Assembly (NCBI GenBank): GCA_003223935.1 | Contig: QHXQ01000093.1 | Coordinates: 1-58,176 of the forward strand | Direction of reading: 5' to 3' | DNA from: Acidobacteriota bacterium | Lineage (GTDB): Bacteria; Acidobacteriota; Blastocatellia; Pyrinomonadales; Pyrinomonadaceae | DNA length: 58,176 nt | Shown here: one piece after another, positions 32,589-40,708 of the stretch | Position numbering within the stretch: the stretch's first letter is position 1 | How the letters are laid out: each line of letters opens with the position of its first letter | Made by a program: the position numbers and the translations under genes | Notes under the pieces: model-generated | Database searches by the model: none | What the model was told of the DNA's origin: nothing | What the model saw: only the letters and a program-made list of their open reading frames with translations

Positions 32589-33014
32589 TCAGATCAGACG
32601 GAAGTTTGTTGGGCGCATACCGAAGGAGAAAGACGAGACGTTAGTGCCCGTGCCTGTATGCTGCTCCGGCTTGAACATCGTCGGCACGGCATCAATGATG
32701 TCGTATGTCTTCACCGGCACGAGTCCGCTCTCATCCATCACCATGAATCTGCCGTTCAGCTTGTCCGTGATGATGCCTTCTGTGTAGAGGTCGAAATAAC
32801 GTGCGAGCGAATCGTCAACGCCGCCGACGTTGTGCGCGTGCTTCAAGGTCAAGTCGTCGCATTTGAAGTTGCCGCGCCCTAGATCGGGCATCGCCTGATT
32901 GCCGGGCTGATGCTCGAACGGCGTATGCGCTTTTGATGGCAGCGTCGCGTCGAGCGCGGCGATGGCAGGGAAGCCGTCCAACTCCAAAATGAATCTGTTG
33001 TCCGAACTCGGCAT
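32589..33014 (-). CDS. tail tube protein (Mu M counterpart)
   Basis: 141 residues. Small beta-barrel tube protein of contractile tails (T4 gp19-like): RFILELDGFPAIAALDA at the start, an extended loop, then FDLYTEGIITDKLNGRFMVM and FSFGMRPTNFRLI at the C-terminus. TAAGGAGAGACG before the ATG is a good ribosome site. It is separated from the sheath gene by a 17-base-pair hairpin, which fits different dosages of the two proteins. Confidence 0.85.
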   Translation of the reverse strand: MPSSDNRFILELDGFPAIAALDATLPSKAHTPFEHQPGNQAMPDLGRGNFKCDDLTLKHAHNVGGVDDSLARYFDLYTEGIITDKLNGRFMVMDESGLVPVKTYDIIDAVPTMFKPEQHTGTGTNVSSFSFGMRPTNFRLI

Positions 33015-33031
33015 CGTCTCTCCTTATTAGC

Positions 33032-33070
33032 TCCCATCTCGTGGTTATAAAAAATAACCACGAGATGGGA
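33032..33070. terminator. perfect 17-base-pair hairpin between sheath and tube genes
   Basis: 33032-33048 is an exact inverted copy of 33054-33070 around a loop of five A (T on the transcribed side). No T-run follows the stem on the minus strand, so it may be a processing or stability element rather than a full terminator. Confidence 0.6.
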
Positions 33071-33079
33071 ACCCTTCTG

Positions 33080-34606
33080 TTATTGCTGCAAAACTGACAG
33101 GTCTTGCGAGAGCGGCACGTTGTCAATCTTGACAATGATCGTCTCGGCGGTTGGGCTGATCTTCACGCCGATGTCAACGTGGACGCGCCCTGCCTCAAGG
33201 TCTTCGGGCGGGTTGTTGTTTTCGTTGCAGATCGCAATGAAAGCATCCGACTCCTTTTTGCTACCGCCATCGTAAAGCGCGCCCGCGCGATAGAAGCTAC
33301 GGAGGAACGTGCGCGCAACCGAGGCCAACTGGCGGAAGAGACTATCATTCACGACCGAGAACACGGCGTAGCGGTAGGCGATCTTCAGGCTGTAGTAGAA
33401 GAGATTCAACAGACGAATCTCGTGCATCATCTGCACGCGCCGGTCTGCCGTCATCACGCGCGCGCCATAGACGCGAATGCCGCTTTCGGGGATGCGCAGG
33501 ATCACGTTGATGTCGTGACCGTTCAACGCCTCCAGCGCCCCGTCGTCTGCTTGCGTCTGCCCGTTGCTGGCGCGCTCCACGTCCACCGCAGTCGGGATCA
33601 CGTAGTTCGCTGGCGCTTTGTGCGTGCCGACCGTGCGATCCGCTTCGGCGCACGCGCCCGCCATCGCCGCGCTCGGCGGATAGAACTTGAGCAAGCCCGA
33701 ACCGGCGAAGTCGAGCGCCTGAAACCACGGCCAAGCGATTGCGCCGTACCACGTCCCATAGAGTTCGCGCATCGTGATTAGGTCGTTCTTGTCGCTGCCG
33801 AGCGGCGGATCGAGTAGCGCGAGGCGATGATAGATTTCAGCCTGCGCAATTAGGTTGCTATGTACTGTCTCGGCGGTGATGCCGGGGATCGCCACTTGCC
33901 CCGTACCGTAGAGTTCGTCATTGAACGCCTGCAAGCCGGTGCGCGTCGTGCCGTCGTCCGTGCCGATGTAGCGCGCGGCATTGATGGCCGCGAAATCATC
34001 GTTGCCGCCGAGCAGCGTCGCCTCTGCGAGCAAGGCCGGCAGGTTGTTCGGCGCGGCGGTCGCCGAGGCGAGGTTCGTCAGCTTCACCAGCTTCGACTTC
34101 TGATTGATCTCGCTGATAGCGTTAGCCGACAGATCGAAATTGTCGTAAGGCTCTTTAAAGCCCAACGCCGCGCTGCGGAACGTGAGTTTCACCGTATTCG
34201 CCGCCGTGCCCGCCTCGACTGTCACCCGCACGTCCACCGTTGAGGACGGATACTTCGCGTCCACCTTTAGCGTCGCCACTGGCGCAACCGCACGGTCGTT
34301 CAGCGTCTTCGTAGCGACCGCCGCCGCCGCACCGACCACACGACAGACGACAGCCTGCGCGCCTTTGAAGAGGTTGAAGAAGATGTACAGGAAGGGGATC
34401 AAGTAGCTGTTCGCGTTGAAGCTGCCAAACTGCCGCACGGCATCTGACCAACTCGTAACAGTGGTCGGTGTATCAACCGGCCCCCACGCCGAATAGCCAA
34501 CGGCGAAAGCAGTAGATGTCGGCTGCCGCTTGACGCTTGTCCCGACTTGCGACGTGTTGACGAGCACGGTTACACCGGGCTTCGTGTTTTCAAGTGCAAG
34601 GCTCAC
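33080..34606 (-). CDS. tail sheath protein (Mu L counterpart)
   Basis: 508 residues with a GTG start after AAAGGAG. Contractile sheath subunit. Conserved features: TSVKRQPTSTAFAVGYSAWG, RQFGSFNANSYLIPFLY near the start and the family C-terminal domain (WPWFQALDFAGSGLLKFYPPSA; GIRVYGARVMT; RRVQMMHEIRLLNLFYYSLK) with a late strand pattern. It is the largest structural gene besides the portal and tape measure and sits where Mu L does. Confidence 0.92.
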   Translation of the reverse strand: MSLALENTKPGVTVLVNTSQVGTSVKRQPTSTAFAVGYSAWGPVDTPTTVTSWSDAVRQFGSFNANSYLIPFLYIFFNLFKGAQAVVCRVVGAAAAVATKTLNDRAVAPVATLKVDAKYPSSTVDVRVTVEAGTAANTVKLTFRSAALGFKEPYDNFDLSANAISEINQKSKLVKLTNLASATAAPNNLPALLAEATLLGGNDDFAAINAARYIGTDDGTTRTGLQAFNDELYGTGQVAIPGITAETVHSNLIAQAEIYHRLALLDPPLGSDKNDLITMRELYGTWYGAIAWPWFQALDFAGSGLLKFYPPSAAMAGACAEADRTVGTHKAPANYVIPTAVDVERASNGQTQADDGALEALNGHDINVILRIPESGIRVYGARVMTADRRVQMMHEIRLLNLFYYSLKIAYRYAVFSVVNDSLFRQLASVARTFLRSFYRAGALYDGGSKKESDAFIAICNENNNPPEDLEAGRVHVDIGVKISPTAETIIVKIDNVPLSQDLSVLQQ

Positions 34607-34837
34607 TTACTTTGCTCCTTTTTTGGCGCTCGCTTGCGCCTCATCTGGCACTGGATTGTGCGCCGCAGTCACGGCCGGCGCGGGCGTCTCCACTGAGATC
34701 AGCCCCTTCGCCTCCAGCTTGCGATCACGGTCGGTCAGACTCTCGACTTCACGCACTGAACCATCTGTGCCAGCCGCCGCGAGCACGACGCCACCGTCGA
34801 GCACCACCGGCTGCGTTTGATAATTGATGACCTTCAT
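34607..34837 (-). CDS. small protein in the Mu gp38 position
   Basis: 76 residues, beta-rich (INYQTQPVVLDGGVVLAAAG) followed by a helix (REVESLTDRDRKLEAKGLIS) and an Ala/Pro tail. Mu and relatives have a similar-sized protein (DUF2635-type) between gp37 and the sheath. I do not see a clear family match; position and size are the evidence. Confidence 0.6.
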   Translation of the reverse strand: MKVINYQTQPVVLDGGVVLAAAGTDGSVREVESLTDRDRKLEAKGLISVETPAPAVTAAHNPVPDEAQASAKKGAK

Positions 34838-34845
34838 CTTGCTCC

Positions 34846-35505
34846 TTACTCAATAACCACGCCCGGACGATCATGATTAGTGCGCCCGCTCGACGGGAAG
34901 ATTTCAATCTCTATCTCCTGCACTGAAGTTCCATCCTCGCGTCGGTCTGGCGTTGCCCAAATAAACCATGTGTCGAAGTGCACTGCATACGCTGTCAACT
35001 CCGGCAGGTGCGCGATGTACTCGATGTCCGGGGCACGACTCTCAGGATCGCTCGCTGGATTCAAAGGCTCTTGATTGAGCACGATCTTTTCATCGCCCAC
35101 GGTGGCGACGAACCGCTTGCGCGAGAGCGCCGTGAGCGCATCCTCGATCATGTCCCACACGCCGATCTCGCGCCCATCGCCGCGCCGCCGCGCTTGTTCG
35201 CCGCGCGCGTTGTCGTGGCAGCAGATCACGGTGAAACTGCAATCGTGCTTGTACTCGCGCGGCGCATCTATCTCTGGCCCCAACGGCGAGCGTAGTACGT
35301 TCTTGCCCTCGCCGTAGCTCACTAAGAAGAGCGGAAAGCGCGATTCAAGTTGGGAAAGAGCCTCGCGCAAATTCTTCGCATCGAGTTCGCCGCCGTACGT
35401 CCCTATGTCCGGCTTATAGTCAGTGCAATAATCTTTCAGCGCCTTGACCATGCTGTCCTCGATGCCGCCGACGTGAAAGCTGAAACCGCGCCGCACAATG
35501 CTCAT
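34846..35505 (-). CDS. head-tail connector, DUF1834-type (Mu gp37)
   Basis: 219 residues. Tail terminator-like protein. The order FPLFLVSYGEG, then YKHDCSFTVICCHDNARGE and VWDMIEDALTALSRKRF follows the DUF1834/gp37 pattern ('A..L...FP.vlV.' and 'G.y.ll.dv...L.g'). It overlaps the virion morphogenesis gene by 4 bases. It presumably closes the tube at the head side. Confidence 0.75.
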   Translation of the reverse strand: MSIVRRGFSFHVGGIEDSMVKALKDYCTDYKPDIGTYGGELDAKNLREALSQLESRFPLFLVSYGEGKNVLRSPLGPEIDAPREYKHDCSFTVICCHDNARGEQARRRGDGREIGVWDMIEDALTALSRKRFVATVGDEKIVLNQEPLNPASDPESRAPDIEYIAHLPELTAYAVHFDTWFIWATPDRREDGTSVQEIEIEIFPSSGRTNHDRPGVVIE

Positions 35506-35948
35506 CTGCTTAAATGCCGCTTGAAGATGCCGGCGATAATTTCAACGTCGTCCGGTTGCACCATCATGAACGGGCGCGCTGGCGTGTGCGCGTGCCCGCG
35601 ACCAGCGCCGCCCGGATAACCGAAGTGTTGGCGAGGCGCATATTTCACATTCGTTCCGACCTCGACGCCTTCAGTCACAAGGCGATAGCTGATCGAGTTC
35701 TTCAGCCTTGCACTGTCAATCAAAATCTGCGGCCCGCCTCGACCGCGACCACGCCGACGACGTGCGAGCGTGCTTGTTGCTAGGCCCTGCCACTTCTGCG
35801 GTCGCCCCTGCGCGCGAAAGTTCTGTTCAATCGAGCGGCGCAGCACCTCGCCTGCGGCGCGCATCGGCCGCTCGACGTGGCGCGTGTCAGTCGCCAGTTG
35901 CCGGACGCGACTGACAAGGCGGCTCAGTCCGTCAATCTCGCCAGCCAT
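35502..35948 (-). CDS. phage virion morphogenesis protein (Mu G / P2 gpS-like)
   Basis: 148 residues. Matches the Phage_tail_S family: MRAAGEVLRRSIEQNFRAQG, a Trp-Gln conserved patch (PQKWQGLATSTLARRR), then LIDSARLKNSISYRLV, GTNVKYAPRQHFG and a final PARPFMMVQPDD. The role is in tail completion and joining. The N-terminus overlaps nothing; the start lies directly after the stop of the signal-peptide protein. Confidence 0.85.
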   Translation of the reverse strand: MAGEIDGLSRLVSRVRQLATDTRHVERPMRAAGEVLRRSIEQNFRAQGRPQKWQGLATSTLARRRRGRGRGGPQILIDSARLKNSISYRLVTEGVEVGTNVKYAPRQHFGYPGGAGRGHAHTPARPFMMVQPDDVEIIAGIFKRHLSR

Positions 35949-36794
35949 TCAATTGCACTTCCAACGTGAGTTCATTTTCTTGGCGAATGCGCCCGCGCCG
36001 GTCGTCGCGCATGGATCGGCTTCCGTGCAGTTGTTGCACCAGACGATTACGCCGTTAGTGACTGAGGGCAGTGAGGCGAAGGCGACGCCGCCTGCACCAC
36101 CACCACCAGCGAGATCGATGCCCCCATCGAGCCGCGCGCGCAGAGCGGTAGAACCGACTATCAAGCCGCCGTTCAGTTGGGCGTTAGCTGTAACCGTGAT
36201 CCCATCACCGGAGCTGGCCGCGAAGGTTGTTCTCGGCTGAACTATAATGGTCTGCGCCGGCGAACCAGAGGGCACAGGCCCGAGCTTGATGACCCGTGTC
36301 AAGTTGTCCCAATACAGCAGAATATCGCCGTTCTGGTTGTCGATGGCACTGCCATAGCCAAGCCGAATACCGCCGTCAGCGTTCAGCGAGGAACTAAAGT
36401 GCGCGCTATTGTTGAAAGTTGATACGCCGTTAAAAGTCTCCGCCCCTGTAAATTGCGTCGTGCTGCCGAACGTTGCCGCGCCGTTGTGCGTCGTTGTGCT
36501 GCTGAACGTCGTAGCATTCGCAACCGTGCCGCCGCTCCACGGCGTCGGTGTCGCTATCGGCAACGGCCCCGTCCACGCATCGCGCACGACGCTGTAGTAG
36601 AAGCCCGCCGCCGAGCTGGTCTTGATGAACGTGTCGCCCGGATAGATGTCCGTCGGCAGCGTGTCGCCCGTCAATGTCTGCCGCGCGTGGCGTATCTCAA
36701 CCGGCGTCGCCGTCGTGATACTGAAACCAACCGCAGCCACAGCCGCGAACACCGCCAGAAAGATAACGGGTAATAATGATTGTCTCCGCTTCAT
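35949..36794 (-). CDS. exported protein with beta-solenoid repeats and a four-Cys C-terminus
   Basis: 281 residues. A signal peptide or membrane anchor (LLPVIFLAVFAAVAAVGFSI) is followed by a run of short Thr/Phe repeats (ATFSS-TTTHNGAATFGSTTQ-FTGAETFNG-VSTFNNSAHFSSS, in pieces) that would form a beta-solenoid or fibre shaft. A Gly-rich strand region comes next, and the C-terminus has four Cys (VWCNNCTEADPCATTGAG ... RWKCN), which could form disulfides. Mu has no gene here, between gp36 and G. A signal sequence in the late structural operon is unusual, so this may be a lysogenic-conversion surface protein or a fibre-like protein. Confidence 0.6.
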   Translation of the reverse strand: MKRRQSLLPVIFLAVFAAVAAVGFSITTATPVEIRHARQTLTGDTLPTDIYPGDTFIKTSSAAGFYYSVVRDAWTGPLPIATPTPWSGGTVANATTFSSTTTHNGAATFGSTTQFTGAETFNGVSTFNNSAHFSSSLNADGGIRLGYGSAIDNQNGDILLYWDNLTRVIKLGPVPSGSPAQTIIVQPRTTFAASSGDGITVTANAQLNGGLIVGSTALRARLDGGIDLAGGGGAGGVAFASLPSVTNGVIVWCNNCTEADPCATTGAGAFAKKMNSRWKCN

Positions 36795-36806
36795 CGCATC
36801 ATCTCC

Positions 36807-37250
36807 TCAGTACGACTTCAAATTCTCATCAGTGAACGTTGCACGCTTGCTGCCCTTCAACACGCTGTCAGGGCTTTGGGGATTAGTAGCCGTCTCCTGC
36901 GCCGCAGGCACATCAAGCGCCGCCTTGCCGCTCTGAATCGCCTCCAACAACTTGATCGCCGGGTCATAAAGTGACTTCTTCAGATTGTCTATCACTTCCG
37001 TAGTTTTGGCTCGATCCCGTTCGAGCTTGTATCTCGCAAGGTCGAGACAGGTCGAGCGCACCATCTCCGTCGAGGGCACAGGCAGCGTGTAACGAGTCCG
37101 CAAATAAGATTCAAACAGCATGCACCCATACGCGATTGCCTTGTTGACCACGGCATCATCCACCGCCCCGGTCTTATCCTTATCCGTCAACTGGATGAGC
37201 CGCCCCTCGCCCAACTCATCCAGCAAATCTTGTTTCGTGATGTAAGCCAT
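36807..37250 (-). CDS. DUF1320 head-tail protein (Mu gp36)
   Basis: 147 residues. The DUF1320 pattern is clear: AYITKQDLLDELGEGRLIQL, VNKAIAYGCMLFESYLRTRY, STCLDLARYKLER and a final helical stretch. The family forms the adaptor ring under the portal. It follows the capsid gene, across a 9-base tandem-heptamer hairpin region. Confidence 0.88.
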   Translation of the reverse strand: MAYITKQDLLDELGEGRLIQLTDKDKTGAVDDAVVNKAIAYGCMLFESYLRTRYTLPVPSTEMVRSTCLDLARYKLERDRAKTTEVIDNLKKSLYDPAIKLLEAIQSGKAALDVPAAQETATNPQSPDSVLKGSKRATFTDENLKSY

Positions 37251-37258
37251 CTAAAGAC

Positions 37259-37327
37259 GGTGACAGGTGACAGGTGACAGGTGACAGGAAAGACAAGTTC
37301 TAATCTTGTCACCCGTCACTCGTCACG
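37259..37327. repeat. tandem GTGACAG heptamers with inverted arm, inside the prophage
   Basis: Four copies of the heptamer GTGACAG (37259-37288) are followed after 20 bases by GTCAC words in inverse direction (37306-37327), so an imperfect hairpin forms between the capsid and gp36 genes. It is of the same style as the host repeats at 1980 and 5194. Confidence 0.7.
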
Positions 37328-37336
37328 GCTCTTACG

Positions 37337-38404
37337 TCAGTGCTTGACCTGCATGTGGATAACCGAGCGCGGGTAGGGCAAGCGCGGGCCGCCATAGACG
37401 CCGCCTGTGATTTCCAGCTTTGGGTTCTTGCCCGCACCAAGATCGGCGGCGCTCACTTCCGTCATGCCGGAATTGCCATGTCCATTCACTTCAAGAATCG
37501 AGAAGAAACCCGGCGCTTGCATGCCGTTCTTGATCAGGTGCAGCGAAGGTGTCATGGCGAAGCCCGCGACCTTCTGACCTTGCGGGCGCTTGCCGATCAC
37601 CACCACCTCGTCGTCTTCCAACCAACGCTCGAAATCCCCGTCGTCGTCATTAAACCCTTCGTCGTAAACCTCGTAGGTTGCCAGCCCGCGCTCGTCAAGA
37701 AGTTCATTCATCTCTTTCAAGCCGAACACGACCGAGGTGGCATTCTTTCTGAGACCGTACAGGTCGTCCTCGTTCCGGTTCTTCAGGCGCATATTGAGCG
37801 TCGCTTGATTGCAGTAAGCTTTCGCGCCCTTTGCCGAGGCACCCGTACCGGCAAACCTCAACGCAACCGCCATGTCATCGGCGAGCGGCGTCGCGGTAAC
37901 GAATTGATCCCAATCAACGGCAGAATCGAAGGTCTGCACGGGGAACGTCTCATGCACGCGGACGCCGTTCTCGTTTATGTCGAGCAGCCCTCGAAACATA
38001 GACCAGATGCACCACTCCGCGCGGAGGAAAGTCTTATCCACGCGCGCTTTCATAATGCGGGCGATGATCCAGTGCAGATCGACCACGCCGTACAGCGAGC
38101 CGTACTGCCGCGCGCGCAAGAGTTCTTCCTCCTGCACCACGTCCGTCTCCTTGAACGGAATGGCACTGTATTTCCGCAGCTTCGAGCCGGGACGCCGGTC
38201 AATCTTCGGATCGGAGCGCATGTTATGCGGCGCTGTCATGCCGCGCTCTGCGTCGAGTTCATCCCACTCGACTTCCTGCGTCATGAACTCCTCGAACGGC
38301 GCGATCTGAATGCCGAGCAGCTTCTCGCGCTCGATCATGTACTCCTGCGTCACCTCTGTCATCGAAAGGTTAGTGGGGAATCTGTAAACTATTCCGGGCG
38401 GCAT
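37337..38404 (-). CDS. major capsid protein, gpE (HK97-fold) type
   Basis: 355 residues. Resembles the phage_cap_E family (lambda gpE-like): an N-terminal domain (EEFMTQEVEWDEL), then GSKLRKYSAIPFKETDVVQEE, a spine helix (YGSLYGVVDLHWIIARIMK) and the core VQTFDSAVDWDQFVTATPLA. The end is SVIHMQVKH. ATG follows AGGAG in a good ribosome site. Placement after a decoration-like protein and the protease/scaffold supports the call. An antisense open frame of 562 codons over the same bases is a shadow. Confidence 0.85.
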   Translation of the reverse strand: MPPGIVYRFPTNLSMTEVTQEYMIEREKLLGIQIAPFEEFMTQEVEWDELDAERGMTAPHNMRSDPKIDRRPGSKLRKYSAIPFKETDVVQEEELLRARQYGSLYGVVDLHWIIARIMKARVDKTFLRAEWCIWSMFRGLLDINENGVRVHETFPVQTFDSAVDWDQFVTATPLADDMAVALRFAGTGASAKGAKAYCNQATLNMRLKNRNEDDLYGLRKNATSVVFGLKEMNELLDERGLATYEVYDEGFNDDDGDFERWLEDDEVVVIGKRPQGQKVAGFAMTPSLHLIKNGMQAPGFFSILEVNGHGNSGMTEVSAADLGAGKNPKLEITGGVYGGPRLPYPRSVIHMQVKH

Positions 38405-38446
38405 TTATTTTTCTCCTTCGCTAGAACTATCGCTCTCTACTTTCGA

Positions 38447-39001
38447 CTAGAACTTGAAGATGCCGCCGACGACACTCACGCCGCCGAGTTGCGTCTTCGC
38501 CGTTGCGTCCAGACCGCGCAGCTTCGCTTCATCGAGCAACGCGCTGATGATCGGACTCACGTTCGCGTCCGCCGTGCCGTCCGTCTCGTCATCCGAGATC
38601 GCCGCAGCGACCTGCGACCCATCCGAGCCGAGCACCTCAGCATCAGCAGCGACGGCGACCGCCGCGTTGCCGGTCAGGGTGATCACGTTCGTCATCGTGT
38701 TCACCGACTGCACTGTGCCGATGGTTGCGCCCGTGCCGTCCTTCAACACGTCGCCAGCTTTGAAGACCGAGGCGTCGTCCACCTCGCCCGTCGCTGCGTC
38801 CGTGTCGAAGCCTTCGCCGGCAGCGACGGCGCGCGTGCGGCGGCGCAACTTGCTCGACGCGCTGATCACGCCCGCCACGTCGCCGCGCAGGACGATGAAG
38901 CCGGACGCGACCACGGCGGGCACGCGCACGGCAAGGTCTGCGCGCACCGCTTCGAGGTTATCGCGCGCTGGAAATGTTTTTACGAGTTCAGTCGGCGGCA
39001 T
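38447..39001 (-). CDS. head decoration-like protein
   Basis: 184 residues, small, beta-rich and Ala/Gly/Asp-rich: VASGFIVLRGDVAGVI, then KAGDVLKDGTGATIGTVQSV and VITLTGNAAVAVAADAEV. Position between scaffold and capsid is the lambda gpD position and the Mu Z region. Sequence alone is not decisive. It has a good ribosome site (AAGGAGAAACG). Confidence 0.6.
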   Translation of the reverse strand: MPPTELVKTFPARDNLEAVRADLAVRVPAVVASGFIVLRGDVAGVISASSKLRRRTRAVAAGEGFDTDAATGEVDDASVFKAGDVLKDGTGATIGTVQSVNTMTNVITLTGNAAVAVAADAEVLGSDGSQVAAAISDDETDGTADANVSPIISALLDEAKLRGLDATAKTQLGGVSVVGGIFKF

Positions 39002-39052
39002 TTACGTTTCTCCTTCAGAAGCTGTTAGCGATCAGCTATCAGCAATTAGCTT

Positions 39053-40132
39053 TTATTTGTCGTTCCCTTTACCGTTGCCATTGGGCTTGATGCCCATGCC
39101 CGCGCGGAGCTTCTCCATCTCTGCCGGGTCAACGATCTCAGCGCCTGTGGTTGTCACCTTCAGACCGCCGAACTTTTCACCGAACTCGACGAACGGCGGC
39201 AGCGCGGCGAGGAAGTTCTCGAAGAACTCAAGCGGCGCGATCTCGACTTGCTTCTCGACCTCTTTACCGTTCTCTTCCGTGAAGCTGGCGATGCTGATCT
39301 TCTCGTCTGACAAATCCGCGAGCACTTCCATGAACTCGATCACGCCCATGCGTTTGAATGCTGGCAGAAATTTGCCCGCGCCCAAGCGTTCACAGAAGGA
39401 GACGATCTCCGCGCGCGCCGCCGAGCCGGAATGCTTGTCCACTTGCGTCTTGAGTTTTGCGATCTCCGTGTCGCGCTTCTTCACCTCTTCGGTGAATTTC
39501 GCCTCGACGCCACCGACCGCCTCCGCGATCAGCTTCTTCACGTCGCCCTCGCTGAACGAAGCCGGTGCCTGATCGCTCTTCGCGCCGAACTTCTCTTTGA
39601 ACCACTCGGCGATCTGTTCGCCAACAGTCTTTTTGATCTCTTCCTTATCCATGCCTTCTCCTTCACTAAAAGTTGCTGGCTCGAAAGTGACCGCTTCACC
39701 TTCGCCGAATTGAATTGCGCGCAAGCCCTTCACGGCCGGCGGCTGTGCGCCCAAGAAGCCCACATGCCGCAACTGCGGCGCACGAGCGCCGGGCGCTTTC
39801 GCCTCGTCTAAATAAAATGACGCTGAACGCTTTTTGAATTTACCCTTGCGCACCATCTCCTCGAACGCAGGGTCAACGTCGCAGAACTGCGCTTGCAGCA
39901 TGTCGCCTTCGACGCGCAATCCACACACCCATCCATGAGCGGGCGCGTCCGTCTTGGGATGACCGATCACCGCAGGCGGCTCGTGCAGATCGGGCGCGAG
40001 ATGCGCGGCGACCTGATCGAGAAAGGCAGCGTCAATCTCATGCACGTTGCCTTTGTCGTCCGTGTGCGTGCCGGTGGAGAAGACATCCACCCACTGACCG
40101 CCGAACCCCTTTTTCTTTTCTGCTTGCGTCAT
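39053..40132 (-). CDS. head maturation protease with scaffold C-terminus (Mu I/Z-like)
   Basis: 359 residues from the Met at 40132. The N-terminal half is the Mu gpI-type protease: GQWVDVFSTGTHTDDKGNVH, ALDQVAAHLAP-type helix, AVIGHPKTDAPAHGWV (a conserved His) and SASFYLDE with the catalytic-type Ser. A helical, Glu/Lys-rich scaffold follows (KKTVGEQIAEWFKEKFGAK ... VKKRDTEIAKLKTQVDKH). It both scaffolds the procapsid and is cleaved. The frame stays open to 40228 but the extension is encoded by the terminator hairpin, which argues against it. Confidence 0.8.
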   Translation of the reverse strand: MTQAEKKKGFGGQWVDVFSTGTHTDDKGNVHEIDAAFLDQVAAHLAPDLHEPPAVIGHPKTDAPAHGWVCGLRVEGDMLQAQFCDVDPAFEEMVRKGKFKKRSASFYLDEAKAPGARAPQLRHVGFLGAQPPAVKGLRAIQFGEGEAVTFEPATFSEGEGMDKEEIKKTVGEQIAEWFKEKFGAKSDQAPASFSEGDVKKLIAEAVGGVEAKFTEEVKKRDTEIAKLKTQVDKHSGSAARAEIVSFCERLGAGKFLPAFKRMGVIEFMEVLADLSDEKISIASFTEENGKEVEKQVEIAPLEFFENFLAALPPFVEFGEKFGGLKVTTTGAEIVDPAEMEKLRAGMGIKPNGNGKGNDK

Positions 40133-40143
40133 GTGAAATAAAA

Positions 40144-40190
40144 GAAGCCCGCCACTCTGAAGAAGAGTGGCGGGCTTCATGAGCCTCTTG
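40144..40190 (-). terminator. repeated leader/terminator element, copy A
   Basis: GAAGCCCGCCACTCT (40144-40158) pairs over 15 bases with 40164-40178 and is followed on the minus strand by TTTTATTT, so it is an intrinsic terminator or attenuator. It directly precedes the protease/scaffold ATG. The 12 bases on the 5' side (AAGAGGCTCATG) recur in copy B at 48374-48385. Confidence 0.75.
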
Positions 40191-40254
40191 CTGTTGTCGT
40201 GTTGGCCCTCGATGGGGGCGCGATGCAAAACTACTCTACTTCACCACAGGTGCT

Positions 40255-40422
40255 TTAGTCACGTCCGCTCGTGCCCCCGTCAGACTTGGCCGGCAAAGGC
40301 AACTTATACGTGACGATATTATTGCAGGTCTTGCAATGAGCTTCGATTGTGCCGGTCGTATCAGGACTGGCCTTGAAGAGCACGCGACGGCGGCAAACTT
40401 TGCATCTTACTGGAATCAACAT
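40255..40422 (-). CDS. com: Com-like zinc-finger translational regulator
   Basis: 55 residues from the ATG at 40422 (TAAGGATT site). The body VRCKVCRRRVLFKASPDT followed by IEAHCKTCNNIVTYKL matches phage Mu Com (RCxxC...LLFKA ... IEIRCPRCK), including the four Cys and the LFKA patch. Com binds the mom mRNA of Mu to allow its translation. Here there is no mom gene beside it; the next gene is the protease/scaffold. A new target is likely. The upstream promoter motif at 40654 probably drives it. Confidence 0.75.
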   Translation of the reverse strand: MLIPVRCKVCRRRVLFKASPDTTGTIEAHCKTCNNIVTYKLPLPAKSDGGTSGRD

Positions 40423-40653
40423 CAGGGGAATCCTTAAACCAAGTCGCCGACCTCGCCTGTGATGCCATTCAATGGCGTACAATTCGTTCAAAACGCGCGG
40501 CAGGGGGTCTGTTCGCGGAATTGGATTTTCCCGCCTCCGGCAACAACACAGGTCAAATAAACGCGACTTTCAATTATGGGCTGCCAAGCTGCCCTGAGAC
40601 ATTCAACGGATCGCTGGAACAGCATAGCAGCCCAACCCCCTTGTTCGGCGCGC

Positions 40654-40683
40654 ATCATAGACATAACGCTCCGACTAAACAAA
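40654..40683 (-). promoter_or_regulatory. prophage promoter motif, site 3 (com/late head genes)
   Basis: Reading on the minus strand, TTTGTTTAGT (40683-40674) is followed after 14 bases by TATGAT (40659-40654), a good -10 hexamer. TTGTTT to TATGAT has a 17-base spacer. The same motif is at 48451 and 48797. Confidence 0.55.
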
Positions 40684-40708
40684 CCCTTTCTTAGTATTGT
40701 TGAGGATT

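Noticed and set aside
37340..39028. Plus-strand open frame of 562 codons
   Set aside because: Antisense shadow of the capsid and decoration genes; composition is Arg/His-rich and no ribosome site.
40488..40682. 64-codon frame upstream of com
   Set aside because: No family features, overlaps the promoter motif; com has a better start at 40422.
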